Source: Lutibacter citreus (GTDB taxonomy: Bacteria > Bacteroidota > Bacteroidia > Flavobacteriales > Flavobacteriaceae). From it: DNA of 64,000 bases. The stretch lies in assembly GCF_003260195.1 (NCBI RefSeq), contig NZ_QEIH01000007.1, positions 1 through 64,000 on the forward strand, in the 5' to 3' direction. This document shows, one piece after another, positions 17,304 through 26,637 of this stretch. The notes below the pieces were generated by a model. The model made no database searches. It was not told where the DNA came from and was given only the letters and a program-made list of their open reading frames with translations. Positions within the stretch are counted from its first letter, which is position 1, and every line of letters begins with the position of its first letter. Made by a program: the position numbers and the translations under genes.

Positions 17304-17864
17304 TTAATTTAAATTCGCAATAATGTCAGTCATTTTTGATCGTTTTTTATAATCTGGGTCAAAATGTCTCCATTTTACTTTCATTTCTTTTGAAATAATA
17401 AAAGTTGCAGGAATTGGTAATTGTTCGCTTTCGTCAGTATGGCTTTCTTTTAATTTTGCACTTAAAATAGTATTATATATAAAACGCATAACTTTACTTG
17501 GACGAAAAAGCACATTAAAAGCTTCCGCTATTTTATAATTTTCATCATATAAAATAGTGAATTCAGCTCCTGTTTTTTTAATGGTTTTTTTGATGAATTC
17601 AGACTTTTCAGGAGTTACAACCACTACCGAAGCACCTTTTTCATAAATCTGATAAAATTGTTCTTGTAATTCTTTTAAATGTTTGTTGCAAAACGGACAC
17701 CATTGACCACGAATAAAAATTACAACTAGGTTTCCATTTTTTAATGAATTACTTAATTTAAATGTTTTGTCAAAAATATCTTTTGCTGAAAAATCTTTTA
17801 CAATTAAGCCTACACTTATCCCTTTGGCTTGATTTACAGTTTTAAAAATAGCATTTGTATTCAT
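17304..17864 (-). CDS. Peroxiredoxin-like family protein (AhpC/TSA, CxxC)
   Basis: A 186-residue thioredoxin-fold protein with the active site GQWCPFCNKH. The WCPFC motif marks the peroxiredoxin-like family that has a CxxC in place of a single peroxidatic Cys. It likely reduces peroxides or works as a thiol oxidoreductase in the cytosol. No signal peptide. It ends a tight operon: the LysE-like gene stops 2 bp upstream. Confidence 0.85.
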   Translation of the reverse strand: MNTNAIFKTVNQAKGISVGLIVKDFSAKDIFDKTFKLSNSLKNGNLVVIFIRGQWCPFCNKHLKELQEQFYQIYEKGASVVVVTPEKSEFIKKTIKKTGAEFTILYDENYKIAEAFNVLFRPSKVMRFIYNTILSAKLKESHTDESEQLPIPATFIISKEMKVKWRHFDPDYKKRSKMTDIIANLN

Positions 17865-17866
17865 AT

Positions 17867-18565
17867 TTAAATTTTTATTTTAATGGTTTTTTGTTTTAAA
17901 GTTGCATTGTTATTATTCCTTTTCAAAAAGAAATTTATGATTTGAATTAAAGCTAAAGCAGAAAATAAGATTGTAAAAATGATGTTGAGGTATTTGCTAA
18001 TAATGGCTTTTTTATCAGTTAAAAAATAGTTGCCCGCTTCAGTAAATAAAATCATTCCTACAAAAGTACCAACGAGTGCACCTACAATAAAAAAGTTATT
18101 TTGATTGCTATTTGGTTTTATTTTTTGCGTTCTAAATAAATATAAATAGACCCCAGACCAATAAGGCCACTGCATAAAATTTAAGATATTTAGTGTCAAT
18201 CCCAATACAAATGGTACTTGAATTAATTGTAATTGTTTTAAACTAAAATTTTGTTCATTTCCAATTGTAGCATAAAAATAGAAGGCTGAAATTGAAAAGA
18301 ATAGTATGGTGAAAATATCAATAAATAGTAATAATTTTTGTTGTTGAACCAACCACTTTGATCCATAACTCACCACTTTTAAAACAAAAAACTCTATAAA
18401 AACTATACCTAAAATAAATTGAATGGTTGCCAAATGTCCATTTTCCAGTAACAATTGTAAACCAATTACATTAAGGTAACCCAAAGGTAAAGTACCTATT
18501 AAACTAATTAGGAACCCAACTACTAACGGTTTGTTTTTTGGTAAGTGTTTTTGAATATTGTTCAA
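17867..18565 (-). CDS. LysE-like multi-pass membrane protein
   Basis: A 232-residue integral membrane protein with about six helices. The first helix carries IGTLPLGYLNVIGLQLLLENG, as in LysE/RhtB exporters. It is related in layout to the plus-strand protein at 23618-24241. It is coupled to the ATP-grasp gene (1-bp gap) and the redoxin gene. The exported substrate is unknown; amino acid derivatives made by the ATP-grasp enzyme are one possibility. Confidence 0.75.
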   Translation of the reverse strand: MNNIQKHLPKNKPLVVGFLISLIGTLPLGYLNVIGLQLLLENGHLATIQFILGIVFIEFFVLKVVSYGSKWLVQQQKLLLFIDIFTILFFSISAFYFYATIGNEQNFSLKQLQLIQVPFVLGLTLNILNFMQWPYWSGVYLYLFRTQKIKPNSNQNNFFIVGALVGTFVGMILFTEAGNYFLTDKKAIISKYLNIIFTILFSALALIQIINFFLKRNNNNATLKQKTIKIKI

Positions 18566-18566
18566 T

Positions 18567-19613
18567 TTAACTAATTAGTTTTAGGCTGTATTTTAAATTT
18601 TTACTTTCTTTTATCATTATTTTACATTGTTTAATACTTAAATAGGGATGTCCTTTTTTATAATTATAAGTACTTATTTTATATAAAATATTGTAATGTT
18701 TTATAATTTCTTTCCACGCAAAAAAGATAGAATGCTTGGGGTCGTACATGTGTGTAGGTTCGCTACCTGCTCCATTAAGTTCTATAATTGAGAAATTTTC
18801 ACCTTTTTCTAAATCTTCTCTGGATTTAAACATAATATCTAATCTACCAAAATAAAAATCAGGTATTTGTAAACAAATGTTATTAAAGGTTTCCGTTAAT
18901 TTATCATTTATCCAATGGCTTACATCGGTAAATTTACTGCCACGAACATGGTTTCCAAATGGCACTAAATTAAGGTTTTTATCTTTTGGTAATATTTCAT
19001 TTAATTTTTCTCCAAATCTTTCTTTTAAGGCATCTAATTGCAATGCAAATCTTGGGTTTTGAATAATCAACTCTTGAATTGTATTTGTTCCATTTCCTTT
19101 TACAATTAGAAAATCTTTATATACAATACCTGTTATTTTCCCTTTTGTTTCATTAGGCATTCTATAATAAAACAGTCCAATTTCTAAAGGAAATTCTGAA
19201 AATTCTTGAATTAAAAAATCGTGATTTGCATTTTTTAAATATGCTGTTAACTCTTTTTTAGAATGGATTTTTTCAACTCGAAGACCCTGCAAGCCAATGT
19301 CTGGTTTTATAATAAATGGAAATTTAATATTAGAATTATCTATTTCTTTTAAGATTGTTTCTAACTTTTCGTTGTTATTAAAAAGCAATGTTTCAGGATA
19401 ATATTGCTTCGGAATTAAATCATAAATTTCTTTTTTACTTTCCATTGCAAATCCTCCATTTTTAATTTTAGGATTGCTAGCATTAAAAAAACCTAATGAT
19501 TTTGCTTTTAAACTTAAAAAAATCCAATAGAAATAAATTGGAAAATAAACAACGTTCATTGGCCAATATTCCCAATTTAAAATTTTATGAATGGTGTTTT
19601 TTAATTTTCTCAA
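18567..19613 (-). CDS. ATP-grasp family protein
   Basis: A 348-residue protein with an ATP-grasp fold: FPFIIKPDIGLQGLRVEK is the nucleotide-binding strand, and FSIIELNGAGSEPTHMYDP carries the Mg-binding Glu/Asn. A hydrophobic N-terminal stretch near 20-36 may be amphipathic or membrane-associated. ATP-grasp enzymes join a carboxylate to an amine or thiol via an acyl phosphate; the substrate is unknown. Its start overlaps the NRDE gene stop by 4 bp, and the LysE-like gene follows at once. Confidence 0.85.
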   Translation of the reverse strand: MRKLKNTIHKILNWEYWPMNVVYFPIYFYWIFLSLKAKSLGFFNASNPKIKNGGFAMESKKEIYDLIPKQYYPETLLFNNNEKLETILKEIDNSNIKFPFIIKPDIGLQGLRVEKIHSKKELTAYLKNANHDFLIQEFSEFPLEIGLFYYRMPNETKGKITGIVYKDFLIVKGNGTNTIQELIIQNPRFALQLDALKERFGEKLNEILPKDKNLNLVPFGNHVRGSKFTDVSHWINDKLTETFNNICLQIPDFYFGRLDIMFKSREDLEKGENFSIIELNGAGSEPTHMYDPKHSIFFAWKEIIKHYNILYKISTYNYKKGHPYLSIKQCKIMIKESKNLKYSLKLIS

Positions 19614-20311
19614 AACGCTAATTTTTCTGTTTTTTCATTATTGTTCATATCAACATAAGTCAATTCAATTTTATTATTCTGAGAAAATAACTGAGTAATG
19701 CTAACAGTTTTAATGCTATTATCTCTGTTTATTACCAAGCCGTAATTTTCATTTTCAGGATGTGTGTTTTTATGAAAATAAAGTGTGTCTTCAGGGGAAA
19801 TAGGGGCGTTTTTTTGTTTATAATTTTCAAACCAAAGTTTACGTAAATTCCGTTGCTCTAAATTATATAGAGTTGAAGATGACCAAATATGTGCTTCTGT
19901 TGTTGTGTGCGGAATTGCATATTTCTCGATTTCATCCCATTTTAATTCCATTAATTTATTATTTTGAAAAACAATGAGAGTAAAAGGTTCAACACCTTTT
20001 AAAATAATAGAAGAAAAATGTTTTATAGGATTTGCAGATGCTATCATTTCCATCAATACTTTTCCTCTGCTTCTTGTGTAATTGGCTTTTAATTGGTGTT
20101 TTTCAAAAGCACCATTGAGCAATACTATACATGTTCCGTCATTTTTTGCAACAATCCAAGTTCCACCAGCTTTCTTATCTTTCGGGTACATTAATTTGTA
20201 ATGTAAATCTTCGTATATTTTAGGTGATATAGTTGGTCTATTTATCTTTTCATCTCTATTGGATGTGAAAATAAAACCACTTTTAATAGGAACAAAGGTT
20301 ACTGTACACAT
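19610..20311 (-). CDS. NRDE family protein (TANGO2-like)
   Basis: A 233-residue protein beginning MCTVTFVP, with the signature TSNRDE near residue 17. After Met removal Cys2 could act as the nucleophile of an Ntn-hydrolase-type fold, as predicted for the NRDE/TANGO2 family. A segment GGTWIVAKNDGTCIVLLNG is strongly conserved. It overlaps the DinB-like gene upstream by 13 bp and the ATP-grasp gene downstream by 4 bp, so all are one transcription unit. Biochemical role unclear; a link to haem or acyl-CoA handling is known only for eukaryotic relatives. Confidence 0.85.
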   Translation of the reverse strand: MCTVTFVPIKSGFIFTSNRDEKINRPTISPKIYEDLHYKLMYPKDKKAGGTWIVAKNDGTCIVLLNGAFEKHQLKANYTRSRGKVLMEMIASANPIKHFSSIILKGVEPFTLIVFQNNKLMELKWDEIEKYAIPHTTTEAHIWSSSTLYNLEQRNLRKLWFENYKQKNAPISPEDTLYFHKNTHPENENYGLVINRDNSIKTVSITQLFSQNNKIELTYVDMNNNEKTEKLAF

Positions 20312-20802
20312 ACCTTTTTATATCTAATAGTTGCAGGAGCTAACCCAAAAGTTTCATCTATAAACGATGCGATGTTTAACTCCAATAAACCAACTTTTAT
20401 TAAAGCCTGATGATGAATACTGTGTTCTAAACAATAAGCTAATTCTCTAAAAACTGTAGTTTTTATTTGATTTTCATTTCCTTCATTTGCAGAAAAATTA
20501 CCTTCCAAAAAGCATAGTGTATCTGTTAAATCCATTGCTAGTTTAAAACAAATAGTATCAATCATTTCAATGGCAACGTCTTTATCTGTTTCAATCAGCA
20601 AATTTCTTTTTCGGTTGTCGTAATTTATAATTTTTGAATCTAAACCATTTAATACGCTTTGGTAAAATTCTAAAATATGACGAACATGTTGTCCAATAGA
20701 GGTATCTGACAGTAATTTAGCACCATAAGCATATTGTTGATCAGACAATTGAATTACTAACTTTTTAATTTCTTCTAAATTTTGTTGGCAATAGGTTTTC
20801 AT
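20299..20802 (-). CDS. DinB-like four-helix-bundle protein
   Basis: A 167-residue protein with a DinB/YfiT-like helical bundle. Candidate metal ligands are His in GQHVRHILEFY and the HSIHHQALI helix near residue 140. These proteins often use metal-dependent thiol-transfer chemistry (as in bacillithiol or mycothiol S-transferases), but the substrate here is unknown. It is the first gene of the five-gene operon that runs to the redoxin at 17304. A 59-nt hairpin (20843-20901) lies just upstream. Confidence 0.8.
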   Translation of the reverse strand: MKTYCQQNLEEIKKLVIQLSDQQYAYGAKLLSDTSIGQHVRHILEFYQSVLNGLDSKIINYDNRKRNLLIETDKDVAIEMIDTICFKLAMDLTDTLCFLEGNFSANEGNENQIKTTVFRELAYCLEHSIHHQALIKVGLLELNIASFIDETFGLAPATIRYKKVCVQ

Positions 20803-20842
20803 TTTAGTACAAATTATATTTATTCAGGGTGTATAATTAGTA

Positions 20843-20901
20843 CGTAGGATAAAATTAGATATTCAATAATATTTTTGAATATGAACTAATTCTATCCTAC
20901 G
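20843..20901. terminator. Long hairpin between YceI and DinB-like genes
   Basis: Three stacked stems, CGTAGGATA/TATCCTACG, AATTAG/CTAATT and ATATTCAA/TTGAATAT, close an 8-nt loop with one 3-nt bulge and one mismatch. No T run follows on either strand. It may insulate the YceI operon from the DinB operon or be a repeat element. Confidence 0.5.
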
Positions 20902-20917
20902 AATTTAATTGGGGTTA

Positions 20918-21475
20918 TTAATAATTTGCGTGCACTGTTACTTCAACTGTTTTTGCAATATTTGTTGAAGGTTTTCCTTTTTTAAATGCTACTTCATAAT
21001 CTGCAAGAGTAACATTCAATTTAGACATTAATGATATTTTTCCGCTTTTTACACTAATTGTAGCTTTTTCGTTAATAGCATTTGTAACACCATTAATAGT
21101 TAAATTTCCAGTAACATTAACGGGATAAGAACCATCTTTTGTGAAATTTACTTTTGAAATATCTGTAATTTTACCTACTAGTTTTGCTTTTGGATTTGCT
21201 TTGGTATCTAAAAACTTTTTACTGTTAAAATGCTCTTGCATTAATGCTTTTTCAAATTCAAAACTTTGCATTGGAACTGAAAATACAAGATCTCCAGTAC
21301 TTGTTTCAATAGTACCCACCGCCTTGTAATTATTAGCTTCAATGTCTTCCGCAGGTGTTGTTGAATAGAATTTAAAATGTGTTGTTGAACTTACTAATTT
21401 TTGAGCCGAAGCTGTTATTGAAGTTAATGAAATTACCACTACTGTAAGTATTGAAAGGATTGTTGTTTTTTTCAT
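20918..21475 (-). CDS. YceI family periplasmic protein
   Basis: A 185-residue exported protein. Residues 1-24 form a signal peptide ending ITASA-Q. The mature part has the YceI lipocalin-like features (STTHFKFYSTTPAEDIEA, MQEHFNSKKFLDTKANPKA, VTGNLTINGVTN). YceI proteins bind isoprenoid-type lipids in the periplasm. It is the last gene of an envelope-stress-like group: ECF sigma, anti-sigma, rhodanese, OB-fold, YceI. Confidence 0.9.
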   Translation of the reverse strand: MKKTTILSILTVVVISLTSITASAQKLVSSTTHFKFYSTTPAEDIEANNYKAVGTIETSTGDLVFSVPMQSFEFEKALMQEHFNSKKFLDTKANPKAKLVGKITDISKVNFTKDGSYPVNVTGNLTINGVTNAINEKATISVKSGKISLMSKLNVTLADYEVAFKKGKPSTNIAKTVEVTVHANY

Positions 21476-21506
21476 TTTAAAAATTTTTAATTTATTGTTA
21501 TTTACT

Positions 21507-21989
21507 TTATTTATTTGACACTATGTCACTTTTTTCTATAATTACGTTTTCGTACATTTCTAAATCTTCATCAAAAGAAGCACCTGAGCGAATAACACCT
21601 TTAATGGTAATTTTGTCTCCAATTTTAATATTTTGTGTATTAGCATTTGTTTCAGGAGTAAACGTGCAACTTACGCCGGCTTTGTCTCCCTCAGCTTTTA
21701 AAAGAATAACTTTTTGATTATTAAAATCTTCCGAAATTTCGGAAGCAATCCCAGTTATTTCCAACACTTTTGATTCTCCATTCTCAGCTAAATATTTATC
21801 GTTTGCCATTTGGGAATCGGTTAAATATTCGTTTATAATTTCACTAGCATTATAACTAAAATCGGTTTTGGTATTTTGAACATCCCTTGCCGGTTTGTTG
21901 AACATATAATATCCCACACTTCCTCCAATTAATATTCCCACTCCTATAAGTATGAGTGCAATTTTTAAGATTTTCTTTTTTGTTGTCAT
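21507..21989 (-). CDS. Membrane-anchored OB-fold protein (tRNA_anti-like)
   Basis: A 160-residue protein with an N-terminal anchor helix (about 8-29, ILKIALILIGVGILIGGSVG) and a periplasmic domain with the OB-fold pattern VLEITGIASEIS... VSCTFTPET... IKIGDKITIKGVIRSG. Such OB-fold domains occur in exported proteins of Bacteroidota with unknown ligands. It lies directly upstream of yceI on the same strand and probably shares its function. Confidence 0.8.
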   Translation of the reverse strand: MTTKKKILKIALILIGVGILIGGSVGYYMFNKPARDVQNTKTDFSYNASEIINEYLTDSQMANDKYLAENGESKVLEITGIASEISEDFNNQKVILLKAEGDKAGVSCTFTPETNANTQNIKIGDKITIKGVIRSGASFDEDLEMYENVIIEKSDIVSNK

Positions 21990-22124
21990 CTTTCAGTTTG
22001 TTTATTTTGTGTTAACTGAATGAATAGACTTTAGTAGTTTTATTTCCTGACAAAAAATAAATATTTTTTTATTTACTGTATTTAATCGCCTTGTTTTTAA
22101 GGTGTTATGTTGATGTTTTTTTAT

Positions 22125-22520
22125 TTAATTTGAAGTGTCTTTTACTATTGGAAAGTTATTTTCTTTCCATTCTTTAATTCCATATTGTAAATTATAAACT
22201 TTTGTATAGCCATTTTTAATTAATATTTCAGCAGTTTTTTTACTTCTGTAACCGGTTTTACAATACACATAAATCGGTTTATTTTTTGGTAACAAAAGCA
22301 AATTATCTTTAAAACTAAAGGAATAGTAATTTAATTGATCGGCTTCTTTTAAATGGCCATTTTTAAATTCGTATAGTGTGCGAACATCTAATAGTATACC
22401 ATCTTTTTTGGTAATTAATTTTTTAAATTCGGTTGAATTAACATTTTTAATTGTTGCTTGTTGTGCGCTTGGAAAAAATACCGTAGTTAGTGCAGCTATT
22501 GTAAGAAATAGGTTTCTCAT
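22125..22520 (-). CDS. Exported rhodanese-like protein
   Basis: A 131-residue protein with a signal peptide (1-20) and one rhodanese domain; the active-site loop CKTGYRS holds the catalytic Cys near residue 88. The periplasmic location suggests sulfur transfer or a redox role outside the cytosol. It is placed between the sigma/anti-sigma pair and the OB-fold/YceI genes. Confidence 0.85.
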   Translation of the reverse strand: MRNLFLTIAALTTVFFPSAQQATIKNVNSTEFKKLITKKDGILLDVRTLYEFKNGHLKEADQLNYYSFSFKDNLLLLPKNKPIYVYCKTGYRSKKTAEILIKNGYTKVYNLQYGIKEWKENNFPIVKDTSN

Positions 22521-22602
22521 AAATTATAAATAAATTATTGAAAATTAGGTATAAGATTCAATTCTGCACAAGCAACAAAAACAGAATAACTTTAAACTAT
22601 TT

Positions 22603-22863
22603 TTACTTTTCTAATTGTTTTAAAATCTGTTCCTTTCTTTCAGAAGAAAGTTTTAATTTTTCTTTAGTTGGCTGATGAATTTCAGCAATGCTATTTTCAA
22701 TAATTTCACTTTGCTTTTCGTAGGCTGAACATTGGCTGCAAACAGCAGTATGCATTTTTAATTGAATTTTTTCAATAATTGATAATTTAATAACCAGTCT
22801 TTTTTCAATTAATTCGGTAGCTTTTTTACAAGAAAGCATTAATATGTTCATCATTTTTTTCAT
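22603..22863 (-). CDS. Zinc-finger anti-sigma-like protein
   Basis: The ATG at 22863 overlaps the sigma factor stop (ATGA), so translation is coupled. This start (MKKMMNILMLSC) is preferred over an in-frame start nine codons upstream. The motif C(11)...HTAVCSQC has the His-Cys-Cys set of zinc-binding anti-sigma domains, with an additional Cys near the N terminus. At 86 residues with no membrane helix it would be a soluble, possibly redox-responsive anti-sigma factor acting on the neighbouring sigma factor. Confidence 0.75.
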   Translation of the reverse strand: MKKMMNILMLSCKKATELIEKRLVIKLSIIEKIQLKMHTAVCSQCSAYEKQSEIIENSIAEIHQPTKEKLKLSSERKEQILKQLEK

Positions 22864-23432
22864 TTGCTTACCCAATTTAGTTCTATACATTTTTTTAATA
22901 ACAATTTAGCTCTATGACTTATTTGCCAATAATTAGACTTAGAGATTTCTAGTTCCTGACATATGTCTGCACTTTTCTTATCTAAAATATATTTAGATTG
23001 AATAATAAATTGCCAATTTTCTGGTAGGTCTTTAATACAAGCTAAAAGTATACTATTAAACTCAGGATTGTCTAACCAATGTTGTTCGTTGGTGTCAATT
23101 TCTTTTTTCCATTTGTCATGTTCATCAAAAAAATTATTGGTTGTTTTTATTTGTTGTGAGTAATCGTCTGAGGAAATAACAAATTGTTTCGATTTTTTTC
23201 GGTAATAATCAATAATTTTATTGTTTAAAATTGTAAATAACCAGGTTTTTGGTTGACTTTTACCTTTGAAAGAATCTATATTATGATAGGCTGAAACAAA
23301 AGTATCTTGTACTAAATCTTCAGCAGTTTCTTTAGAAGATGTTTTATAATATGCCCAAGAAAAAAGTTCGTCACTAAATTGGGCAACCCAATTTTCAAAC
23401 ATAACTTTTGTAGTTACTTTAGTTTCTTCCAT
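22860..23432 (-). CDS. ECF-type RNA polymerase sigma factor
   Basis: A 190-residue sigma-70 family protein with region 2 (WAYYKTSSKETAEDLVQDTFVSAYHNIDSF, then PKTWLFTILNNKIIDYYRKK) and region 4 (DLPENWQFIIQSKYILDKKSADICQELEIS). It probably drives its own operon down to yceI, controlled by the anti-sigma gene that overlaps its end. The 185-bp divergent interval to the LysE gene at 23618 should hold promoters for both directions. Confidence 0.9.
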   Translation of the reverse strand: MEETKVTTKVMFENWVAQFSDELFSWAYYKTSSKETAEDLVQDTFVSAYHNIDSFKGKSQPKTWLFTILNNKIIDYYRKKSKQFVISSDDYSQQIKTTNNFFDEHDKWKKEIDTNEQHWLDNPEFNSILLACIKDLPENWQFIIQSKYILDKKSADICQELEISKSNYWQISHRAKLLLKKCIELNWVSK

Positions 23433-23617
23433 TAATTTAATTAATTAAATTTTTGTGATGATAAATATATTATTTTTTTAATATAACTGATTTGTTTATC
23501 TTAAATTGATAGTTATTTTAACTTTTAAAAAAGTAAAAAAAAATATTTCGGTAATTTTTAAAGTTTTAAAACGACTTATGTGTTAATTTATAATTATTAA
23601 CATTTACTAACGATCCA

Positions 23618-24241
23618 ATGACTTTAATTTTACACTTTATTTTAGGATTCATCACTTCTTTTTTAGGTACTCTAACTCCCAGTATGTTAAATATGAAAAC
23701 CGCCAAAATTAGTTTGGATAAAAGTAAATTTGAAGCCATTAAATTTGCTGCAGGTGTTTCAGTTATTGTATTAGGGCAAGTTTATATAGCTATTTTATTT
23801 ACTAAATTTTTAAGAAACAATCCTGCTTTTGTACAATCGCTTCAACAAATTGCAGTTGTTATTTTTGCGCTATTGTCCTTTTATTTTTATCGTCAATCCA
23901 AAAAAGATAAAGCCCCAACAGAAACGGTTAAAGAAAAAACTGGCAACAGTTTTATGGTTGGTTTACTACTTTCCGTATTAAATATGTTTTCTATCCCTTT
24001 TTATTGTGGAGTTACAACTGCTTTAGATGTTGCAGGATGGTTGCAGTTTACACAACAAAACATATTCATTTTTGTTATAGGCTCTGCACTTGGCACTTTT
24101 GCATTGTTATATATGTATGCCCATTATGCAAGGCTAATACAAAGTAAATCAAAAGGTTTGGCAAAAAACTTAAATTTGGTATTAAGTGTTTTAACGGGTA
24201 TACTAGCTTTTATTACACTTGTTAAAATTTTGAGCTTGTAA
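23618..24241 (+). CDS. LysE family transporter-like membrane protein
   Basis: A 207-residue protein with about six membrane helices. The first helices read ILGFITSFLGTLTPSMLNMKTAKISLDKS, close to the LysE signature region. Divergent from the sigma factor gene, and upstream of three plus-strand genes for membrane or exported proteins, with which it may form a unit. Substrate unknown. Confidence 0.75.
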   Translation: MTLILHFILGFITSFLGTLTPSMLNMKTAKISLDKSKFEAIKFAAGVSVIVLGQVYIAILFTKFLRNNPAFVQSLQQIAVVIFALLSFYFYRQSKKDKAPTETVKEKTGNSFMVGLLLSVLNMFSIPFYCGVTTALDVAGWLQFTQQNIFIFVIGSALGTFALLYMYAHYARLIQSKSKGLAKNLNLVLSVLTGILAFITLVKILSL

Positions 24242-24270
24242 GTAATGGTATTTATTTCGACCTACTAAAA

Positions 24271-24948
24271 ATGAAAAAATCAACAGACAAACTATTATTT
24301 ATTTCTGGAATTCTTGGACTTATTGGCGCTATTGGAGTGGGAATTGGTGAGTTTTTATTGCACTATTCTCCTGGAGGGATTGGTTACGACGGAAGTAATT
24401 TCGAATTTTTTAATCAAATTCCTTTAAGCAGATTAACGTTAGGGCATTTTGTGGCGGTTTCATTTGTTCCGTTTTATATTGCCGGTTATTATCATTTATA
24501 TTTGGTTTTCAAAGAAAAAAATCCAAAAATAGCTACAGCAATTTTTGTTTTGGGAGTTATCGCTTTTATGATTGGTGGTATGTGGATTTCCTCAAGAGCA
24601 CAATTGGGTTATTTGGTGCATAAAATAGCTGAATTTCCAAATGATACCGCTTTGCAATCGTTAATAGAAGTTTATAAAAATCACGCTGAAATTTTAGTGA
24701 AATCGTTAAGAGTTTGGGTTGCAGCAATTTCCATATTATTTGTAATTCCAATTTTAAAAGGCAATACCTTATATCCAAAATGGATGGCAATATTTAACCC
24801 TATTGTTATTTTACTTTCAGTATTGGTTATCTACAAAATAATGCCTTCCTTAGGGTTTATTATTGGTCCAATTGCGATGAATGTGGTACATTTTATAGTA
24901 TTTGGATTGTCATTGATACTTATAAAAATTAACTCAAAAAAAATATAA
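24271..24948 (+). CDS. Seven-helix membrane protein (DUF6796-like)
   Basis: A 225-residue integral membrane protein with about seven hydrophobic segments. A conserved-looking loop (GEFLLHYSPGGIGYDGSNFEFF) follows the first helix, and polar residues in LGHFVAVSFVPFYIAGYYHLYL suggest an enzyme-like core. It resembles Bacteroidota membrane proteins of the DUF6796 type, but the family call is tentative. It lies 29 bp downstream of the LysE-like gene. Confidence 0.6.
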   Translation: MKKSTDKLLFISGILGLIGAIGVGIGEFLLHYSPGGIGYDGSNFEFFNQIPLSRLTLGHFVAVSFVPFYIAGYYHLYLVFKEKNPKIATAIFVLGVIAFMIGGMWISSRAQLGYLVHKIAEFPNDTALQSLIEVYKNHAEILVKSLRVWVAAISILFVIPILKGNTLYPKWMAIFNPIVILLSVLVIYKIMPSLGFIIGPIAMNVVHFIVFGLSLILIKINSKKI

Positions 24949-24995
24949 AATAAAATGCATCGCATTTTAAAACCCCTTAAAAATAAAATAACATT

Positions 24996-26624
24996 ATGAG
25001 AAAAAGATTAAAATGGATTTTACCGTTAATAGTAATACTACTTATTGGAGCTTTATTAACCTATTTTTGGAAAGACACTATCAACCCTTATGTTGCAAGT
25101 CCGCTATCTATTAAAGGTTGTGATTTAACCGTTCCCGATTCCATAATACCAAAATTTAGTGAAGCAAGTATAGATTTTACGCACCAATTTAATGATGAAA
25201 CTAGTTTGCCAGTTTTAGGTTCTTGCCTTATTGATATAGATAATGATGGTATTGATGAACTTTTTATTGGAGGTGGAAGTGAACAGGAAGATGGTTTATT
25301 TCAATATAGTGATAAAGCCTTCAAAAATATTTCTAAAGATGTAAAATTACCTTCAAAAATAGGAAATACATTAGGTGCTGTTTCCTACGATTTTAATCAG
25401 GATGGATTTACAGATATTATAGTTACTAGAGACAGTGGTGTTTTTGTTTTATTGAACAATAATGGTACTTTTTCTTCAGAAGAAATAAATGTGCATTTGA
25501 ATGAAAAAACAACACCAATTTCTGTGACGTTAGGAGACTTTAACCAAGATGGATTTATAGATCTATTTGTGGCAGGGTACATTAAAAAGGAATTAATGGA
25601 AGGGCAAACCATTTTTAACGATAAAAAATACGGTGGTTCTAGCGTATTGTTGTTGAATAATGGCGACAATACTTTTACTGATATTACGAAATCTGCAGGA
25701 TTAGAGTACATTCACAATACATTTCAAGGTATTTTTGTAGATGTAAATAATGATAGTAAACTAGATTTAGTGGTAGCGTATGACACTGGTGAACCTCGAA
25801 TATATATTAACCAAGACGGAACATCTTTTAAACTGAAGAGTAACCCTTTAACTGGAAAATTTGCCTATCCAATGGGGATTGCAGTGGGAGATTATAACAA
25901 CAATAATACTCCTGATTTCTTTTTTTCAAACACAGGAACTTCCGTACCAAAAGCTTTAGCAAAAGGAGATTTAAAAGAAGATCAAGAACTTTTTACAGAC
26001 TGGATTTTATTTAGTAATGATGGAAATGGTGCTTTTACAAATACATCAAGAAACACAAACATCGCAAAATTTGAATTTTCTTGGGGAGCTATTTTTGAAG
26101 ACTTTAATTTAGATGGAAAACAAGATTTGGTGGTTGCAGAAAATTATATTGCATTTCCTCCTCAAGCACTTTTTAAATTACCATGTCGTTTTTTAGTACA
26201 ATTAGATAATGGAACTTTTGCTGCAACAGAAGAGCAGGCTAATGTGGTTAATAAAAATTATGCAATTACACCTTTAAGCAGTGATTTTAACAATGATGGT
26301 TATCCAGATTTGGTTTACGCAAATTTAAACGGAAATGCTAAAGTGTATATAAACAATGGAGGGAAAGCAAATTTTGTAAAAGTTAGAATGCAGGATAAAG
26401 CTGAATTAATTGGTGCTGTTGTAACTGTCACCACAGAAAATGGTTCACAAACAAACTACAATGTTATTGGCGAAGGATTGTGCAGCGACCAGTCTAATAC
26501 ACTAATTTTTGGTTTGGGCAACGCTCAAAATATCTCGGCGATCACCATAAAAGATTCAAAAGGAAATTCGCAAGTATTGGAAAATGTTGCTATAAACACT
26601 ACTGTTAGTGTTGGAAAACAGTAA
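24996..26624 (+). CDS. FG-GAP/VCBS repeat protein with UnbV-like C-terminal domain
   Basis: A 542-residue exported or anchored protein with an N-terminal membrane helix (about 6-24). At least five Ca-binding FG-GAP repeats are visible: DIDNDGIDELFIGG, DFNQDGFTDIIV, DFNQDGFIDLFVAG, DFNLDGKQDLVVAE and DFNNDGYPDLVYAN. The C terminus (KVRMQDKAELIGAVVTVTTENG... NVIGEGLCSDQS) fits an ASPIC/UnbV domain. It probably forms a seven-bladed propeller that binds ligands at the cell surface. Confidence 0.85.
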   Translation: MRKRLKWILPLIVILLIGALLTYFWKDTINPYVASPLSIKGCDLTVPDSIIPKFSEASIDFTHQFNDETSLPVLGSCLIDIDNDGIDELFIGGGSEQEDGLFQYSDKAFKNISKDVKLPSKIGNTLGAVSYDFNQDGFTDIIVTRDSGVFVLLNNNGTFSSEEINVHLNEKTTPISVTLGDFNQDGFIDLFVAGYIKKELMEGQTIFNDKKYGGSSVLLLNNGDNTFTDITKSAGLEYIHNTFQGIFVDVNNDSKLDLVVAYDTGEPRIYINQDGTSFKLKSNPLTGKFAYPMGIAVGDYNNNNTPDFFFSNTGTSVPKALAKGDLKEDQELFTDWILFSNDGNGAFTNTSRNTNIAKFEFSWGAIFEDFNLDGKQDLVVAENYIAFPPQALFKLPCRFLVQLDNGTFAATEEQANVVNKNYAITPLSSDFNNDGYPDLVYANLNGNAKVYINNGGKANFVKVRMQDKAELIGAVVTVTTENGSQTNYNVIGEGLCSDQSNTLIFGLGNAQNISAITIKDSKGNSQVLENVAINTTVSVGKQ

Positions 26625-26637
26625 TGTATCTTTAATA

